Assembly: GCA_030654075.1 (NCBI GenBank)
Contig: JAURYB010000054.1
Span: forward strand, 1-64,000
DNA from: Bacteroidales bacterium
GTDB taxonomy: Bacteria; Bacteroidota; Bacteroidia; Bacteroidales; UBA4417
Length of the DNA: 64,000 bases
Direction: 5' to 3'
The notes under the pieces are model-generated. The model saw only the letters and a program-made list of their open reading frames with translations. It did no database searches and was not told the DNA's origin. A program made the position numbers and the translations under genes. How positions within the stretch are numbered: position 1 is the first letter of the stretch; each line of letters begins with the position of its first letter. This document shows, piece by piece, positions 63,166-64,000 of the stretch.

Positions 63166-64000
63166 ATGAAAACGATTTCAATAGTTACTCTTATCCTTGC
63201 CATTGCGTTGTGTTGCAATTGCACTTTCTCGGCAACCCAGGGAATATCCGGTACAGGAACTGTTCCTGATACCCTTGACAGAATTCTGGTTAACCAGGTT
63301 GGCTATCTTCCTAATTCAGTTAAAATAGCATTGCTGAGGGTGAAAACCTTAACGTTTAATGTTGTTGATATAAATAGCGGGAAAGTCGTGTTTACAGGAA
63401 ACCCCGGGCCTTTTAAATACTGGGATCAGTCCGGTGACAGCGTTTGTACTGCCGATTTTTCATCAGTTACCACTCCCGGCAAATACAGTATATGTATAGA
63501 TGATAAATCGGTTTGTTCCTATAGTTTTGAAATAGGAGAGGGTGTTTATAGTGATATTGCCAAAGCATCTTTAAAAGCATTTTACCTGAACCGTTCAGGT
63601 ATGGAAATTACAAAGGAGTTTGGCGGGAAATGGGCCAGGCCGGCTGGTCATCCCGATACTTTGGTTTTTGTGCATTCTTCCGCCGCTTCGGCTAACCGAC
63701 CCGAAGGATTTAAAATATTCAGCCCAGGCGGATGGTACGATGCGGGTGATTATAACAAATATATAGTCAACAGTGGAATAAGCACGTACACTTTATTGCT
63801 TTTTTGCCAGGTGTACCCGGAATATTGCAAGAATTTTAAAGTCAATATTCCTGAAAGAAGCAACAGCACTCCGGATGTAATGGATGAGCTCCTGTATAAC
63901 CTGCGCTGGATGCTTACCATGCAGGATCCCGATGATGGCGGCGTTTATCATAAACTTACCAATAAAAAGTTCAGCGATTTCAGTATGCCCGATAAAGCAA
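63166..64000 (+). CDS. GH9 cellulase (endo-beta-glucanase), partial at the window edge
   Basis: The frame opens at ATG 63166 and is still open at the window end (278 codons). Signal peptide MKTISIVTLILAIAL...FSA; then a CelD_N Ig-like domain (about 40-125, RILVNQVGYLPNSVKIAL ... YSICIDDK) and the start of the GH9 (alpha/alpha)6 domain with GGWYDAGDYNKY, where D192 and D195 are the conserved pair that includes the base. The catalytic Glu near the C-terminus is outside the window. GH9 with an Ig domain cuts beta-1,4-glucans such as cellulose, mixed-linkage glucan or cello-oligosaccharides. It fits GH94 and the GPH importer as one pathway. Confidence 0.9.
   Translation, partial: MKTISIVTLILAIALCCNCTFSATQGISGTGTVPDTLDRILVNQVGYLPNSVKIALLRVKTLTFNVVDINSGKVVFTGNPGPFKYWDQSGDSVCTADFSSVTTPGKYSICIDDKSVCSYSFEIGEGVYSDIAKASLKAFYLNRSGMEITKEFGGKWARPAGHPDTLVFVHSSAASANRPEGFKIFSPGGWYDAGDYNKYIVNSGISTYTLLLFCQVYPEYCKNFKVNIPERSNSTPDVMDELLYNLRWMLTMQDPDDGGVYHKLTNKKFSDFSMPDKA

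Noticed and set aside
1-64000. CRISPR array, tRNA or rRNA gene, prophage or intact transposase
   Set aside because: No regularly spaced repeats with spacers, no tRNA-like cloverleaf or rRNA stretch, and no transposase or phage structural signature was seen in any supported frame.

Overview
The window is chromosomal DNA from a member of the phylum Bacteroidota, probably a free-living or anaerobic polysaccharide degrader of the Bacteroidales/Marinilabiliales type. I infer this from SusC/SusD pairs, a hybrid two-component regulator with reg_prop repeats, many secreted glycoside hydrolases, A-rich leaders instead of Shine-Dalgarno sites, and a promoter with the Bacteroidota TTTG / TAnnTTTG pattern. 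I saw no rRNA or tRNA gene, CRISPR array or intact insertion sequence.

Layout. (1) 1-1.45 kb is a scar: two 5'-truncated gene remnants (an AbiEii-like nucleotidyltransferase and a small heat-shock protein) face a palindrome-bounded repeat element. (2) 1.65-19.9 kb is a run of secreted hydrolases: GH127, a serine hydrolase, GH27, a DPP4-like S9 peptidase, a second GH127-like enzyme, a GH146-like enzyme, a BNR propeller protein and a GH42. (3) 20.0-23.8 kb carries an Xaa-Pro aminopeptidase and transketolase. (4) 24.2-49.4 kb is a polysaccharide utilisation locus for L-arabinose polymers: HTCS, SusC, SusD, GH43 endo-arabinanase lipoprotein, GH51, GH43, an AraR-type Nudix-fold regulator, GH51, araA, sodium/sugar symporter, araD, araB and aldose epimerase. 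GH97 (49.7-51.6 kb) closes it. (5) 51.6-64 kb is a second locus: an AraC-type regulator, SusC/SusD, a GPH-type symporter, a cytoplasmic GH94 cellobiose-phosphorylase-like enzyme and a GH9 cellulase that runs off the window, which points to a beta-glucan or cello-oligosaccharide substrate.

How it works together. Surface GH43 and SusC/SusD would capture and import arabinan fragments. Periplasmic GH43, GH51, GH127 and GH146 enzymes would release L-arabinose from alpha and beta linkages. The symporter would import arabinose, and AraA, AraB and AraD would convert it to xylulose 5-phosphate, which feeds transketolase. The HTCS would sense oligosaccharide and the AraR-like protein free arabinose. 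A 19-bp palindrome AAGTGTA-N5-TACACTT lies just upstream of the HTCS gene and of the araR-like gene itself, and with one mismatch upstream of susC, which suggests AraR links the two control layers.

The most interesting speculation is that the 1.65-17.5 kb block (three beta-L-arabinofuranosidase-type enzymes, an alpha-galactosidase-type GH27 and a prolyl-type peptidase in the same gene run) targets hydroxyproline-rich plant glycoproteins such as extensins, in addition to or instead of pectic arabinan. Four or more kinds of dispersed palindromic or low-complexity repeats sit in the intergenic gaps.
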